From: an uncultured Eubacterium sp.
GTDB lineage: Bacteria > Bacillota > Clostridia > Lachnospirales > Lachnospiraceae
DNA: 64,000 nt
Assembly (NCBI GenBank): GCA_958446835.1
Contig: CAUCXT010000013.1
Location: forward strand, 1-64,000
Direction: 5' to 3'
Under the pieces are notes generated by a model, which saw only the letters and a program-made list of their open reading frames with translations, was not told where the DNA came from and made no database searches. The translations under genes and the position numbers were made by a program. This document shows, piece after piece, positions 1 through 7,341 of this stretch. The first letter of the stretch is position 1. Each line of letters opens with the position of its first letter.

Positions 1-683
1 GGCAGGTACCGTTCGGGGCAAAGGGCTTATCGATGATTGAAAAAATATCGGACGAAAATGTGATTTCGGAGCTTAGAGAATGTCAATTTAAGGTGGCGTG
101 TGATGTGACAAACACATTGTGCGGGGAGCAGGGTTGTAGTGCAGTCTTTGGTCCTCAGAAGGGAGCAACATCGGGGATGATTTTGCAGATGGATGAGTGG
201 CTTTCACACTATGCGCACCTTACCCATGATAAATACCCGAAGGCTGATATGGAGCAGGCGGGAACAGGCGCCGCCGGTGGTCTTGGTTTTGCATTTCTTT
301 CTTATACCAACGCAGTCCTACAGTCCGGCGTCAAGCTTATTCTTGATGAGACAAGGCTGGAGGACTATGTAAAAAACGCGGACATTGTGATAACAGGTGA
401 GGGAAGGCTAGACGGACAGACGGTTATGGGAAAGGCACCAATCGGAGTGGCTTCGATTGCAAAAAAATACGGAAAGCCTGTCATTGCTTTTTCAGGGTGT
501 GTCACGGATGAGGCTGTGTTATGCAATGAACATGGAATTGACGCATTTTTTCCGATACTGCGCACTGTAACCACACTTGGAGAGGCGATGAAACCGGAGA
601 ATGCTAGAAAGAATATGATTGCGGCGGTGGAGCAGGTGTTTAGGCTTGTGCAATTACATAGGAGTGGTATAACAACCAACTAA
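1..683 (+). CDS. Glycerate kinase, C-terminal part (5' end outside window)
   Basis: The reading frame is open to the first base, so this is the end of a longer gene; the family is usually about 380 residues and roughly 226 are present. Glycerate kinases phosphorylate D-glycerate in the cytoplasm, feeding it into lower glycolysis. The visible part has the family's CDV-N-L--G--G---FGPQKGA stretch, the glycine-rich GTGAAGGLGF block and the ITGEGRLDGQT motif, then a GKAPIGVA segment, in the expected order. The first ATG in frame (base 33) lies inside the conserved domain and is not the true start. No terminator follows clearly; the next gene, guaA, is convergent. I am confident of the family, less so of whether the product is 2- or 3-phosphoglycerate. 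Confidence 0.88.
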   Translation, partial: QVPFGAKGLSMIEKISDENVISELRECQFKVACDVTNTLCGEQGCSAVFGPQKGATSGMILQMDEWLSHYAHLTHDKYPKADMEQAGTGAAGGLGFAFLSYTNAVLQSGVKLILDETRLEDYVKNADIVITGEGRLDGQTVMGKAPIGVASIAKKYGKPVIAFSGCVTDEAVLCNEHGIDAFFPILRTVTTLGEAMKPENARKNMIAAVEQVFRLVQLHRSGITTN

Positions 684-757
684 TTTATCTATGGTGAGGT
701 AATATATTTAACAAAAGTAATACCACCTTATTCTTAACATTACGAGGCAGAATGAAA

Positions 758-793
758 GAGCCGCAATACCTGTAAAATAAGGCATTGCGGCTC
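758..793 (-). terminator. Hairpin terminator after guaA
   Basis: A perfect 10-bp inverted repeat (758-767 with 784-793, GAGCCGCAAT arm) lies 10 bp beyond the guaA stop codon. Read on the minus strand the hairpin is followed by TTTCATT, a short U tract, so it is a moderate intrinsic terminator. It may also stop readthrough from the convergent glycerate kinase gene. Confidence 0.6.
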
Positions 794-802
794 AAATAGC
801 TG

Positions 803-2431
803 TTATTCAAATTCAATAGTTCCAGGTGGTTTGCTCGTCAAATCATAGAATACACGATTGACTCCTCTGACCTCATTTATAATTCTGCTCATTACAGTCT
901 GGAGCACTTCAAATGGAATCTGTGCCGACTCAGCGGTCATAAAATCGATTGTGTTCACCGCACGAAGCGCAACAGCATAATCGTAGGTACGTTCATCGCC
1001 CATGACACCTACCGAACGCATGTTGGTGAGAGCGGCAAAGTACTGGTTAGGCATCCATGAAGGGGCAGTGCCGTGTTCGCTTCTGTATGCCTCAACCGCC
1101 TTGTCAACCTCCTCACGGTAGATTGCATCGGCATCCTGAACAATACGAACCTTTTCGGCGTTGACCTCACCGATGATTCTGATTCCAAGACCAGGACCAG
1201 GGAATGGCTGGCGGAATACAAGGCGCTCAGGAATACCAAGCTCGAGACCGGCCTTGCGAACCTCATCCTTGAAAAGGTCGCGGAGCGGTTCGATAATCTC
1301 CTTGAAATCCACGAAATCAGGAAGACCGCCGACATTGTGGTGGGACTTGATTACCGCGGATTCACCGCCAAGACCCGATTCAACAACATCCGGATAGATT
1401 GTTCCCTGTGCAAGGAAATCAACCGCACCGATTTTTTTAGCTTCCTCCTCAAATACACGGATGAACTCTTCACCTATAATCTTGCGCTTGCGCTCAGGCT
1501 CTGTAACTCCTGCAAGCTTGCTGTAGTATCTCTCCTGTGCATTAACTCTTATGAAATTAAGGTCAAATTGTCCGTTCGCACCGAAAACAGCTTCAACCTC
1601 ATCGCCCTCATTCTTGCGAAGAAGACCGTGGTCTACGAATACACATGTGAGCTGTTTGCCAATCGCTCTTGAAAGAAGACCGGCTGCAACGGAAGAATCA
1701 ACGCCGCCCGAAAGAGCAAGCAAAACCTTGCCATCGCCGACCTTGGCGCGGATATCTTTGATTGTATTTTCAACGAAGGAATCCATCTTCCAGTCTCCGG
1801 CACAACCGCATACATTCTTGACATAATTTTCAAGCATCTTGGTTCCCTCAAGAGTGTGAAGTACCTCCGGGTGGAACTGGATTGCGTAGAGATTCTTAGA
1901 CTCATTCTGTGCAGCGGCAACAGGACAATCGGCAGTGTGTGCGACGATTCTGAAGCCCGGAGCAACCTTTGAGATATAATCAAAATGGCTCATCCAGCAG
2001 GATGTTGCATTAGTATCGCTCTTGTGGTCATCACATGTAATTCCGACAACATTTTCTGCCGGACTGCCAACACCCTTGAATAATGGTGAAGTTGTATCAA
2101 CAAAAACTTCTGTCTTGCCGTACTCGCGCACAGGTGCTTTTTCAACCTTACCGCCAAGAACGTGCATCATAAGCTGCGCACCGTAGCACAGACCAAGCAC
2201 CGGAACACCGAGATTGAAAAGCTCCTCAGTGCAGGTCGGAGCACCCGGCTCATAGCAGCTGTTAGGACCACCGGTAAGAATAATGCCCTTCGGATTCATG
2301 GCTTTAATCTTCGCGATATCCGTCTTGTATGAGTATATCTCACAGTATACATTACATTCTCTGACGCGCCTTGCAACCAACTGGTTGTACTGACCGCCAA
2401 AGTCAATAACGACTACCATTTCTCTGCTCAT
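803..2431 (-). CDS. guaA: GMP synthase (glutamine-hydrolysing)
   Basis: Converts XMP to GMP with ATP and glutamine, the last step of guanine nucleotide synthesis, in the cytoplasm. The N-terminal class I glutamine amidotransferase domain has nucleophile Cys82 in GLCYGAQ and the His187/Glu189 pair in FHPE. The ATP pyrophosphatase domain starts near residue 220 with the PP-loop SGGVDSS (241-247), and the C-terminal dimerisation domain ends in the usual KPPGTIEFE. At 542 residues it is longer than the common 510-525; the extra length lies near residues 128-150, where CDDHKSDTNATS interrupts the region before WMSH. The start has an AGGAGG site 7 bases upstream. Identification is very secure. Confidence 0.97.
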   Translation of the reverse strand: MSREMVVVIDFGGQYNQLVARRVRECNVYCEIYSYKTDIAKIKAMNPKGIILTGGPNSCYEPGAPTCTEELFNLGVPVLGLCYGAQLMMHVLGGKVEKAPVREYGKTEVFVDTTSPLFKGVGSPAENVVGITCDDHKSDTNATSCWMSHFDYISKVAPGFRIVAHTADCPVAAAQNESKNLYAIQFHPEVLHTLEGTKMLENYVKNVCGCAGDWKMDSFVENTIKDIRAKVGDGKVLLALSGGVDSSVAAGLLSRAIGKQLTCVFVDHGLLRKNEGDEVEAVFGANGQFDLNFIRVNAQERYYSKLAGVTEPERKRKIIGEEFIRVFEEEAKKIGAVDFLAQGTIYPDVVESGLGGESAVIKSHHNVGGLPDFVDFKEIIEPLRDLFKDEVRKAGLELGIPERLVFRQPFPGPGLGIRIIGEVNAEKVRIVQDADAIYREEVDKAVEAYRSEHGTAPSWMPNQYFAALTNMRSVGVMGDERTYDYAVALRAVNTIDFMTAESAQIPFEVLQTVMSRIINEVRGVNRVFYDLTSKPPGTIEFE

Positions 2432-2742
2432 GGTATATCCTCCTGTATTTTATAATAACTCTTCCAATGTCGAGTTAAGGCTTTATAACTTAACATTATT
2501 CTTATCATACAATAAATGGGGGGGATTAGCAAGGATTTTATAGCTGCTTTGGTGTGCAGGATTGACTAAGAAATGGGAAAAGTATGGGAGTGGGGTGAAT
2601 ATTATGGGTTTGGAAGGTTACAAAATGTTGAGGGTGTGGTAAAATAATATTATTGGCATAAGTAAAAGTATAAATACTTGAAAACACCAATGATGAGAGT
2701 TCACTGCAGAGTAAAATAGAGTAATTTAAGGAGTGACATTAA
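2432..2742. other. Intergenic region between divergent guaA and the DUF4869-like gene
   Basis: AT-rich spacer holding both promoters. For guaA (minus strand) a plausible pair is TTGTAT and TTATAA 18 bp apart, around 2485-2515, overlapping a 6-bp inverted repeat (GTTAAG 2474-2479 with CTTAAC 2489-2494). I looked for a purine or other riboswitch ahead of guaA and saw no convincing fold. No convincing promoter could be assigned for the rightward cassette. Confidence 0.4.
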
Positions 2743-3195
2743 ATGATAGATGTATATACAGAAAAAAGAAACTCAAAGGATTGGATACTGCAAAATGACC
2801 TATATTTTAACTTAAATACGGGAAATGAAGAAATGTCTCAAACTGAAATAAAGCTCATTTGGCAGGTGGATGAGGCAAAGCTGACACCGGATAAGCACAT
2901 TGAAACAAAATATGGTTTAGGCACAATCCGCAATTTGTCATCTGGTTGCAAGACACTGCTCAATATCGTAAAACACCCTGATAAAGTGGTGTGTGTGGAT
3001 GAGTGTGGTCCGAATGTGCTCAAGATTATTTTTGCAATGGATAATATAAAGATATATATGTCCAGACCAACAGTTTTTGATATTTCGGACGATATAAAAA
3101 TCAGGTTCAATGATTCTGATATAGTAACCGGAAGCAGGGGATATAATATCTGGTGGAGCAAGGAGTATGAAAGGAGAGAAGCAGATGGTTTATAA
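2743..3195 (+). CDS. DUF4869-like protein, first gene of a three-gene cassette
   Basis: A 150-residue soluble protein of unknown function. From memory its pattern resembles DUF4869: a central LSSGCKTLLNI stretch (the family has an SGG-KTLI segment), then DECGPNVLKIIFAM and a short beta-rich tail ending before YNIWW. It has no signal peptide, membrane segment or recognisable catalytic motif. The start follows AAGGAG by 8 bases. Its 3' end overlaps the start of the P-loop gene at 3185, and the third gene follows by one base, so the three are almost certainly co-translated. The DNA is visibly more AT-rich than neighbouring housekeeping genes, which hints at transfer. Family call is tentative; that it is a real gene is much surer. 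Confidence 0.75.
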   Translation: MIDVYTEKRNSKDWILQNDLYFNLNTGNEEMSQTEIKLIWQVDEAKLTPDKHIETKYGLGTIRNLSSGCKTLLNIVKHPDKVVCVDECGPNVLKIIFAMDNIKIYMSRPTVFDISDDIKIRFNDSDIVTGSRGYNIWWSKEYERREADGL

Positions 3196-3586
3196 GAATA
3201 TTATATTTAAAGCAGCTCCATTTTCATATGATTTGGAATTTGATGATAGAATAACTCTGGTTGGTGGAGACAGCGGTACAGGAAAAACTGTTCTTTATGA
3301 AATGTTGGAGGATTTACGATTAACTGATGAATATAAGTCAATAAAATTATTTAATTACAAATCAGATAATTTATTGGAATCAATAAAGCAATGCAGAAAT
3401 AATTTTATAGTGATTGATAACGCGGATATCCTTATTACTGATGAAGTTAAAAGGTTTGTTAATTTCGAATTTTCAAATCAATATATGCTTTTTTTGAGAA
3501 ATTGCGATGGACTTAATGTATCTGATAAGAGTTTTAAGGTGTTGAAGCTTAATAATAACACGATAACTCTTGAAGAGGAGTTGTGA
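3185..3586 (+). CDS. Small P-loop ATPase, second gene of the cassette
   Basis: A 133-residue protein with a Walker A motif, GGDSGTGKT, near residues 27-35 and a Walker B-like strand, NFIVIDNADIL, near residue 78. It is far too short for a complete ABC or AAA module: there is no ABC signature, coiled coil or obvious arginine finger. The chosen ATG at 3185 has AAAGGAGA 7 bases upstream; an in-frame ATG at 3167 sits too close to its own Shine-Dalgarno. It overlaps the preceding gene by 11 bases and ends one base before the next. It may bind ATP as a switch or form an oligomer or complex with its neighbours; function is unknown. Confidence 0.75.
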   Translation: MVYKNIIFKAAPFSYDLEFDDRITLVGGDSGTGKTVLYEMLEDLRLTDEYKSIKLFNYKSDNLLESIKQCRNNFIVIDNADILITDEVKRFVNFEFSNQYMLFLRNCDGLNVSDKSFKVLKLNNNTITLEEEL

Positions 3587-3587
3587 G

Positions 3588-4142
3588 ATGAAATACTTAT
3601 GGACAGAAGATACGGGTGCAGGTCTTCATTTCTGGAAATTAGTTAATCAAATGTTCTTTGATGATAAGCTTGTAGTTGAAAGTAAAGGGAGTAATCAGGG
3701 ACTATTGGACGCGGTGTTAGATTTGGAGATAAAACGCGAGGAAAAATATTATATTGCATTTGATAAACTTGTAGATTGGACTGGCATCGGAAAGGCAGAT
3801 AAAATCAAAATTCGTGAGGAAGTTTTAGCAGCAATTGAGAATCATGGAATCAATTTGTCAAAGATTGATGACGAGAAGACATTGCAATACATAGCTGGTT
3901 TTAAGAGATATTCTACAGAGCGCGTGATGAAATCATTGGTTAGTGAATTTACACAAAATGAAAAATGGTCTGTCAATGGGGCACTTATGGGTGAGTGCTG
4001 GTATAAAGACTGTTGTGTGTCGGACCACAAGGACAGCCTTAGGTGCGGTAAAACTGAGATTATGGATGGGGATAAGAAGATGAGCCTGTTAATACAGTCT
4101 GATAAAATACAAAAAGTGATAAGTGCGTTTATTGAATGCTGA
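3588..4142 (+). CDS. TOPRIM-like protein of unknown function, third gene of the cassette
   Basis: A 184-residue soluble protein. The N-terminus, LWTEDTGAGLHFW, looks like the glutamate-bearing first strand of TOPRIM or OLD-type nuclease domains, and YYIAFDKLVDW near residue 65 could supply the second acidic motif. This is a pattern impression only. The C-terminal third has GECWYKDCC and a later RCG, a cysteine group that might bind metal. The ATG at 3588 lies one base after the stop of the P-loop gene and is preceded by GAGGAG, giving coupled translation; an in-frame ATG at 3570 would overlap the previous gene and has no better ribosome site. Separate ATPase and TOPRIM-like chains recall split OLD or Gabija-like systems. 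Confidence 0.7.
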   Translation: MKYLWTEDTGAGLHFWKLVNQMFFDDKLVVESKGSNQGLLDAVLDLEIKREEKYYIAFDKLVDWTGIGKADKIKIREEVLAAIENHGINLSKIDDEKTLQYIAGFKRYSTERVMKSLVSEFTQNEKWSVNGALMGECWYKDCCVSDHKDSLRCGKTEIMDGDKKMSLLIQSDKIQKVISAFIEC

Positions 4143-4214
4143 TGCGTTACTTGATTTAGGTTTCCAATAACATACTAGAATCGAAATAACAAAAAATTCA
4201 AAGGAGCTCCCAAG

Positions 4215-4697
4215 ATGGACATACTATTTAAAAACAACAATTTTGTATTCTCATATCGTGTTGGCGGTATATTGATACATAATGAAAAGATTCTCTTACA
4301 GCGTCCCAAGGATGATGACTATGCCATCATAGGCGGTCATGTTGCGGCTATGGAGACGAGCATGGAAACTCTTAAGCGTGAATTTGCTGAGGAGCTTCAT
4401 GCCAGGATAGAGGTTGACAATCTGCTTGCGGTAGGTGAGATATATTTTCCATGGGGCAGTAAGCCGTGTCATCAGATTTGCTTATATTATAATGTGCATT
4501 TGCTTGACGATAGTATTCCCTTAGACGGGGTGTTTCATGGCTATGATGAATTGGACAACGAGAGAATTGATTTGGATTTTTGCTGGATTCCGCTGGAGGA
4601 CTTAAAGAAAGGCACGAAGGTATATCCTTTGGAACTGATACCATATATTCTTGAACAAAGAAATGATATTGTCCATTTTGTTTCAAGGCAGGTTTAG
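4215..4697 (+). CDS. NUDIX hydrolase
   Basis: A 160-residue cytoplasmic pyrophosphohydrolase. The Nudix box is complete and correctly spaced: G-x5-E-x7-REFAEEL, starting at GGHVAAME. The glutamates of REFAEE bind the catalytic divalent metal. The beginning, YRVGGILIHNEKILLQRP, and the later DFCWIPLEDL segment match small nucleotide- or mutagenic-NTP-type Nudix proteins. The substrate cannot be told from sequence. The start is preceded by AAGGAG with 9 bases between. It stands alone, 72 bases after the three-gene cassette, and a strong terminator follows about 200 bases downstream. Confidence 0.88.
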   Translation: MDILFKNNNFVFSYRVGGILIHNEKILLQRPKDDDYAIIGGHVAAMETSMETLKREFAEELHARIEVDNLLAVGEIYFPWGSKPCHQICLYYNVHLLDDSIPLDGVFHGYDELDNERIDLDFCWIPLEDLKKGTKVYPLELIPYILEQRNDIVHFVSRQV

Positions 4698-4708
4698 GGA
4701 GTTGTTCG

Positions 4709-4846
4709 GTGATAGAAAATAATCTGAATTATGGCTCTAGTTATTCAACACAAGCTAATGAAAATGGCACTCAAGGTGACACTCAAGAAAATGTGGGATT
4801 AGTCACCTGTAATGGAGTGTATAATACGTTTGGCATAGCTGCATAA
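4709..4846 (+). CDS. Possible 45-residue peptide gene or remnant
   Basis: A GTG-initiated frame 11 bases after the Nudix gene, with GGGAG 7 bases upstream, encodes 45 residues rich in Asn, Gln, Thr and Gly and ending NTFGIAA. It precedes the strong terminator at 4900, so it would be transcribed with the Nudix gene. It could be a genuine small protein, the C-terminal scar of a lost secreted protein, or chance. There is no homology I recognise. Confidence 0.3.
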   Translation: MIENNLNYGSSYSTQANENGTQGDTQENVGLVTCNGVYNTFGIAA

Positions 4847-4899
4847 TAATATATTGGACAACCTGTAGGGAATAATATCTACTAATCCCGCCAAAAATT

Positions 4900-4946
4900 A
4901 AAGTCTACATACTTTCTAACTCAAGAAAGCTGTAGACTTTTTATTA
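4900..4946 (+). terminator. Intrinsic terminator after the Nudix gene
   Basis: Perfect 10-bp outer stem (AAAGTCTACA at 4900-4909 with TGTAGACTTT at 4931-4940), an inner CTTTCT/AGAAAG stem, then a TTTTTATT tail. It ends the Nudix (and possible small peptide) transcript. The surrounding 4847-5031 spacer holds no other feature I can support. Confidence 0.88.
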
Positions 4947-5031
4947 TGAAAAAATATATTTTAATAAAACAAAATTTTAAATTCATTTAAGGTTTCCTTC
5001 ATATACTTTCCTGTTAAGGAGGTAAGATACA

Positions 5032-6051
5032 ATGAAAAGAAAAACAAGTGGATTCATATATTATACAATTTTCTTCACTGCATTGTTGTCATTCAGCGTT
5101 TATGTACTGCTGGATACATTCGTGATACCACATTCGATATCGCAGGTGCAGACGGAGAAATATAGTGGGGACGGAGTATCGGATAGTGCAGATTCCCCCG
5201 GAAAAGTTGACGAATTCCAATATTCCGATATATCAGGAGAGGATAGCCAGCCCAATAGCAACAGTCAGTCCGGCGATAACACTCAATCCGGTGATAGCAG
5301 CCAATCAGGCGGAACATACACTTCAACCTCCTATCAGGACGAAAACATATCCATAAATATTGCAACACAGAGAGTCGACAACACAACCGTGTATATAGCG
5401 GATGTTGTGCTTTCGGATGCGGATTTGTTGAAAACGGCATTTGCACAGGATACTTTCGGTACTAATATAACGGAGACAACCTCATCGCAGGCGAAGTCAA
5501 AGGATGCAATTTTGGCGATAAACGGTGATTTTTATGGGGCGGATAAGAAAGGTTATGTGATAAAAAACGGAGTTATCTATAGGGACAGTGTGAGGGCGGA
5601 TTCGGAGTATGATGATTTGGTTGTGTATGAGGATGGAGAGTTTGGAATAATCAATGAGAAGGACATTTCCGCACAAGAGCTTGTGGAAAACGGTGTGGTG
5701 CAGTTGTTTGCATTCGGACCGGCGCTTGTGGAGACCGGTGAGGTTGTTGTCGATGAGGACACGGAGGTCGGCAAGGCGATGGCGAGCAATCCGCGAACGG
5801 CAATCGGTATTGTCGATGAGCTTCATTATGTGCTTGTTGTGGCGGACGGAAGAAGCAGTGAGAGCGAAGGGCTTTCGATATATGAGCTTGCGCAGCTTAT
5901 GAAGTCCTACGGCTGTGAGACAGCATACAATTTGGACGGCGGCGGTTCGTCGACAATGTATTTTAACGGTCAGGTGATTAACAGACCGACAACCAACGGG
6001 CGCAGCTTTAAGGAGAGGGAGGTGAGCGACATTGTCTACATCGGATATTAG
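5032..6051 (+). CDS. Phosphodiester glycosidase (NAGPA domain) family protein, membrane-anchored
   Basis: A 339-residue exported protein. Residues about 8-30 form one membrane segment without a clear cleavage site; residues 40-95 are a low-complexity Ser/Gln/Gly/Asp-rich linker with repeated QSGD units; the rest is the catalytic domain. The C-terminal LDGGGSSTMYFNGQV followed by R-----REVSD is the signature of the NAGPA family, related to N-acetylglucosamine-1-phosphodiester alpha-N-acetylglucosaminidase and often found with surface polysaccharide genes. Start has TTAAGGAGG 11 bases upstream. The next gene begins inside its 3' end, so the two are coupled. Substrate is unknown; cell-envelope glycan is the likely target. 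Confidence 0.85.
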   Translation: MKRKTSGFIYYTIFFTALLSFSVYVLLDTFVIPHSISQVQTEKYSGDGVSDSADSPGKVDEFQYSDISGEDSQPNSNSQSGDNTQSGDSSQSGGTYTSTSYQDENISINIATQRVDNTTVYIADVVLSDADLLKTAFAQDTFGTNITETTSSQAKSKDAILAINGDFYGADKKGYVIKNGVIYRDSVRADSEYDDLVVYEDGEFGIINEKDISAQELVENGVVQLFAFGPALVETGEVVVDEDTEVGKAMASNPRTAIGIVDELHYVLVVADGRSSESEGLSIYELAQLMKSYGCETAYNLDGGGSSTMYFNGQVINRPTTNGRSFKEREVSDIVYIGY

Positions 6052-6427
6052 AATCGAAAAGAAAAACATTGTTTCGTATATTGGCGTTTCGCTGTTTTGT
6101 ATACTGTTTACAGTGATTTATGAGCATTTTGGCTACGGGGAGTATTCATGGTACATGAGAGGCATGTTCCTATATCCGCTGTTGGGCGGAGCGGGCGCTA
6201 CCCTTATCTTTTTTAAGAAAAATGTAAATTACTGGAGTGTAAGGCTGTGGAACAGTGCTGTGGCGGTTTTGACGTGTGGCAGTCTGATTCATGGCATTAT
6301 CGCCATTTCCGGAAGAAGCAGTGAGTATAATTGGTGCTACTATGCTGCGGGAGCTGTATTTGCGGTAAGTGCCGTGATTAGCTATGTGAGGTCTAAATTG
6401 CAGGCTGGTAAGTCTTTCTGTAAATAA
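6032..6427 (+). CDS. Small four-helix membrane protein
   Basis: A 131-residue hydrophobic protein with about four transmembrane segments (near residues 12-30, 42-60, 70-90 and 98-118). I do not recognise a family. The start is TTG at 6032, preceded by GGAGGTG with 7 bases between, and lies 20 bases inside the phosphodiester glycosidase gene, so translation is coupled. The partnership suggests it helps the glycosidase at the membrane, but this is only inferred from position. No terminator is evident after it. Confidence 0.75.
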   Translation: MSTSDIRIEKKNIVSYIGVSLFCILFTVIYEHFGYGEYSWYMRGMFLYPLLGGAGATLIFFKKNVNYWSVRLWNSAVAVLTCGSLIHGIIAISGRSSEYNWCYYAAGAVFAVSAVISYVRSKLQAGKSFCK

Positions 6428-6587
6428 AGCAACACCTATGGGAAAATAAAGTAAAGTTTATAGAAAATAAATTGATTACCATGAAAAAACCTTGATTTAC
6501 AGGCTGAAATGCTGTAGATTTGTTCACACCTTTGTGCTATACTTTTGTTGAGCAAACAACTAATAAATCTTGACGGGAGGGATTGTG

Positions 6588-7001
6588 ATGAAAAAATATA
6601 TGCTAGTGTCAATCGGCATGATTATGTGTATTCTTCTCTCTGCTTGCGGGTCATCGGCGAAAGCTGCCCCAATTTTTTTACCCGCAACAGAAGATATAAT
6701 CTCCATTTCTGTTTCCGACGATAACGCAACGGCAACTTGCACAGACGGAGAACGGATAGGAGAAATCATGTCTATTCTGATGGATATGGAGTCGACTTCA
6801 AAATCAACCATAAATGATTCTCCTAATGTTGGTGAATATGTAAAGATTGATTTTAATAGTTTCGATGATACTGTAACAACGATATTTTTCTACGAGGACA
6901 GAGGAACACAATATGTAGAGCAGCCATATCAGGGAATATACATTCCGGCACCTGCGTTGAATACAATTATTTCCGATTTATTGAGTGAAGCTGACAGCTA
7001 A
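6588..7001 (+). CDS. Small lipoprotein, DUF5301-like
   Basis: A 137-residue lipoprotein. The signal peptide runs to a clear lipobox, LLSAC, at residues 16-20, so the mature protein would be lipid-anchored outside the membrane. The body is a single small beta-rich domain with ISISVSDDNAT, an IGEIMSILMDM helix and a final EQPYQGIYIPA segment. From memory this pattern fits DUF5301, of unknown role. The ATG at 6588 has GGGAGGG 6 bases upstream; an in-frame ATG at 6570 lacks a site. It is a monocistronic gene with a terminator 45 bases downstream. Confidence 0.82.
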   Translation: MKKYMLVSIGMIMCILLSACGSSAKAAPIFLPATEDIISISVSDDNATATCTDGERIGEIMSILMDMESTSKSTINDSPNVGEYVKIDFNSFDDTVTTIFFYEDRGTQYVEQPYQGIYIPAPALNTIISDLLSEADS

Positions 7002-7044
7002 TACTTCATGTAACCAATAGGATAATTTAAAACCAAACACCTAC

Positions 7045-7077
7045 AAGGACAGCCGAGAAAATCGACTGTCCTTTTTC
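7045..7077 (+). terminator. Intrinsic terminator after the lipoprotein gene
   Basis: GGACAG-C-CGA (7047-7056) pairs with TCG-A-CTGTCC (7062-7071), one mismatch, loop GAAAA, followed by TTTTT. Confidence 0.8.
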
Positions 7078-7199
7078 TATGTCGACAGGCAGAAAGGGGC
7101 AATCAACCATAACAAAAGTTTGTTTATGCTTGGAAGTTAGTACCGACAGATAAGACCCCGACATGAAGCAAAGAAATCATTAATCTAAGTCCGCACAGC

Positions 7200-7228
7200 T
7201 TGTTTTCATTGCAATATGTGGGTATAAT
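7200..7228 (+). promoter_or_regulatory. Sigma-A-type promoter of the rdgB-like operon
   Basis: TTGTTT (7200-7205) and TATAAT (7223-7228) are separated by 17 bp. Transcription would start near 7235, a few bases before a long hairpin (7241-7306) in the leader. The preceding 7078-7199 spacer shows nothing else. Confidence 0.72.
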
Positions 7229-7240
7229 GTTTTATGTTAT

Positions 7241-7306
7241 GATGTTGGGGTCAAAACATGCCCTATACACTCATACATTAAATTGGCATGTTTTGCCCTC
7301 AACATC
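7241..7306 (+). promoter_or_regulatory. 22-bp stem-loop in the 5' leader of the rdgB-like operon
   Basis: Bases 7241-7262 pair with 7285-7306 over 22 positions with one mismatch and one G-U pair; the inner 11 bp (CAAAACATGCC/GGCATGTTTTG) are perfect and the loop is 22 nt. There is no T run after it, so it is not a simple terminator. It would form at the extreme 5' end of the mRNA. Confidence 0.7.
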
Positions 7307-7341
7307 TGAAAAAAATTATATTACCTCAAAAGGAGATTGCG

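Noticed and set aside
1073..1672. 199-residue frame antisense to guaA
   Set aside because: It lies wholly opposite a certain gene, has no ribosome site and shows no protein family; it mirrors guaA codon bias.
2432..2742. Purine riboswitch ahead of guaA
   Set aside because: I looked for the conserved three-way junction core and found none; only a 6-bp inverted repeat is present.
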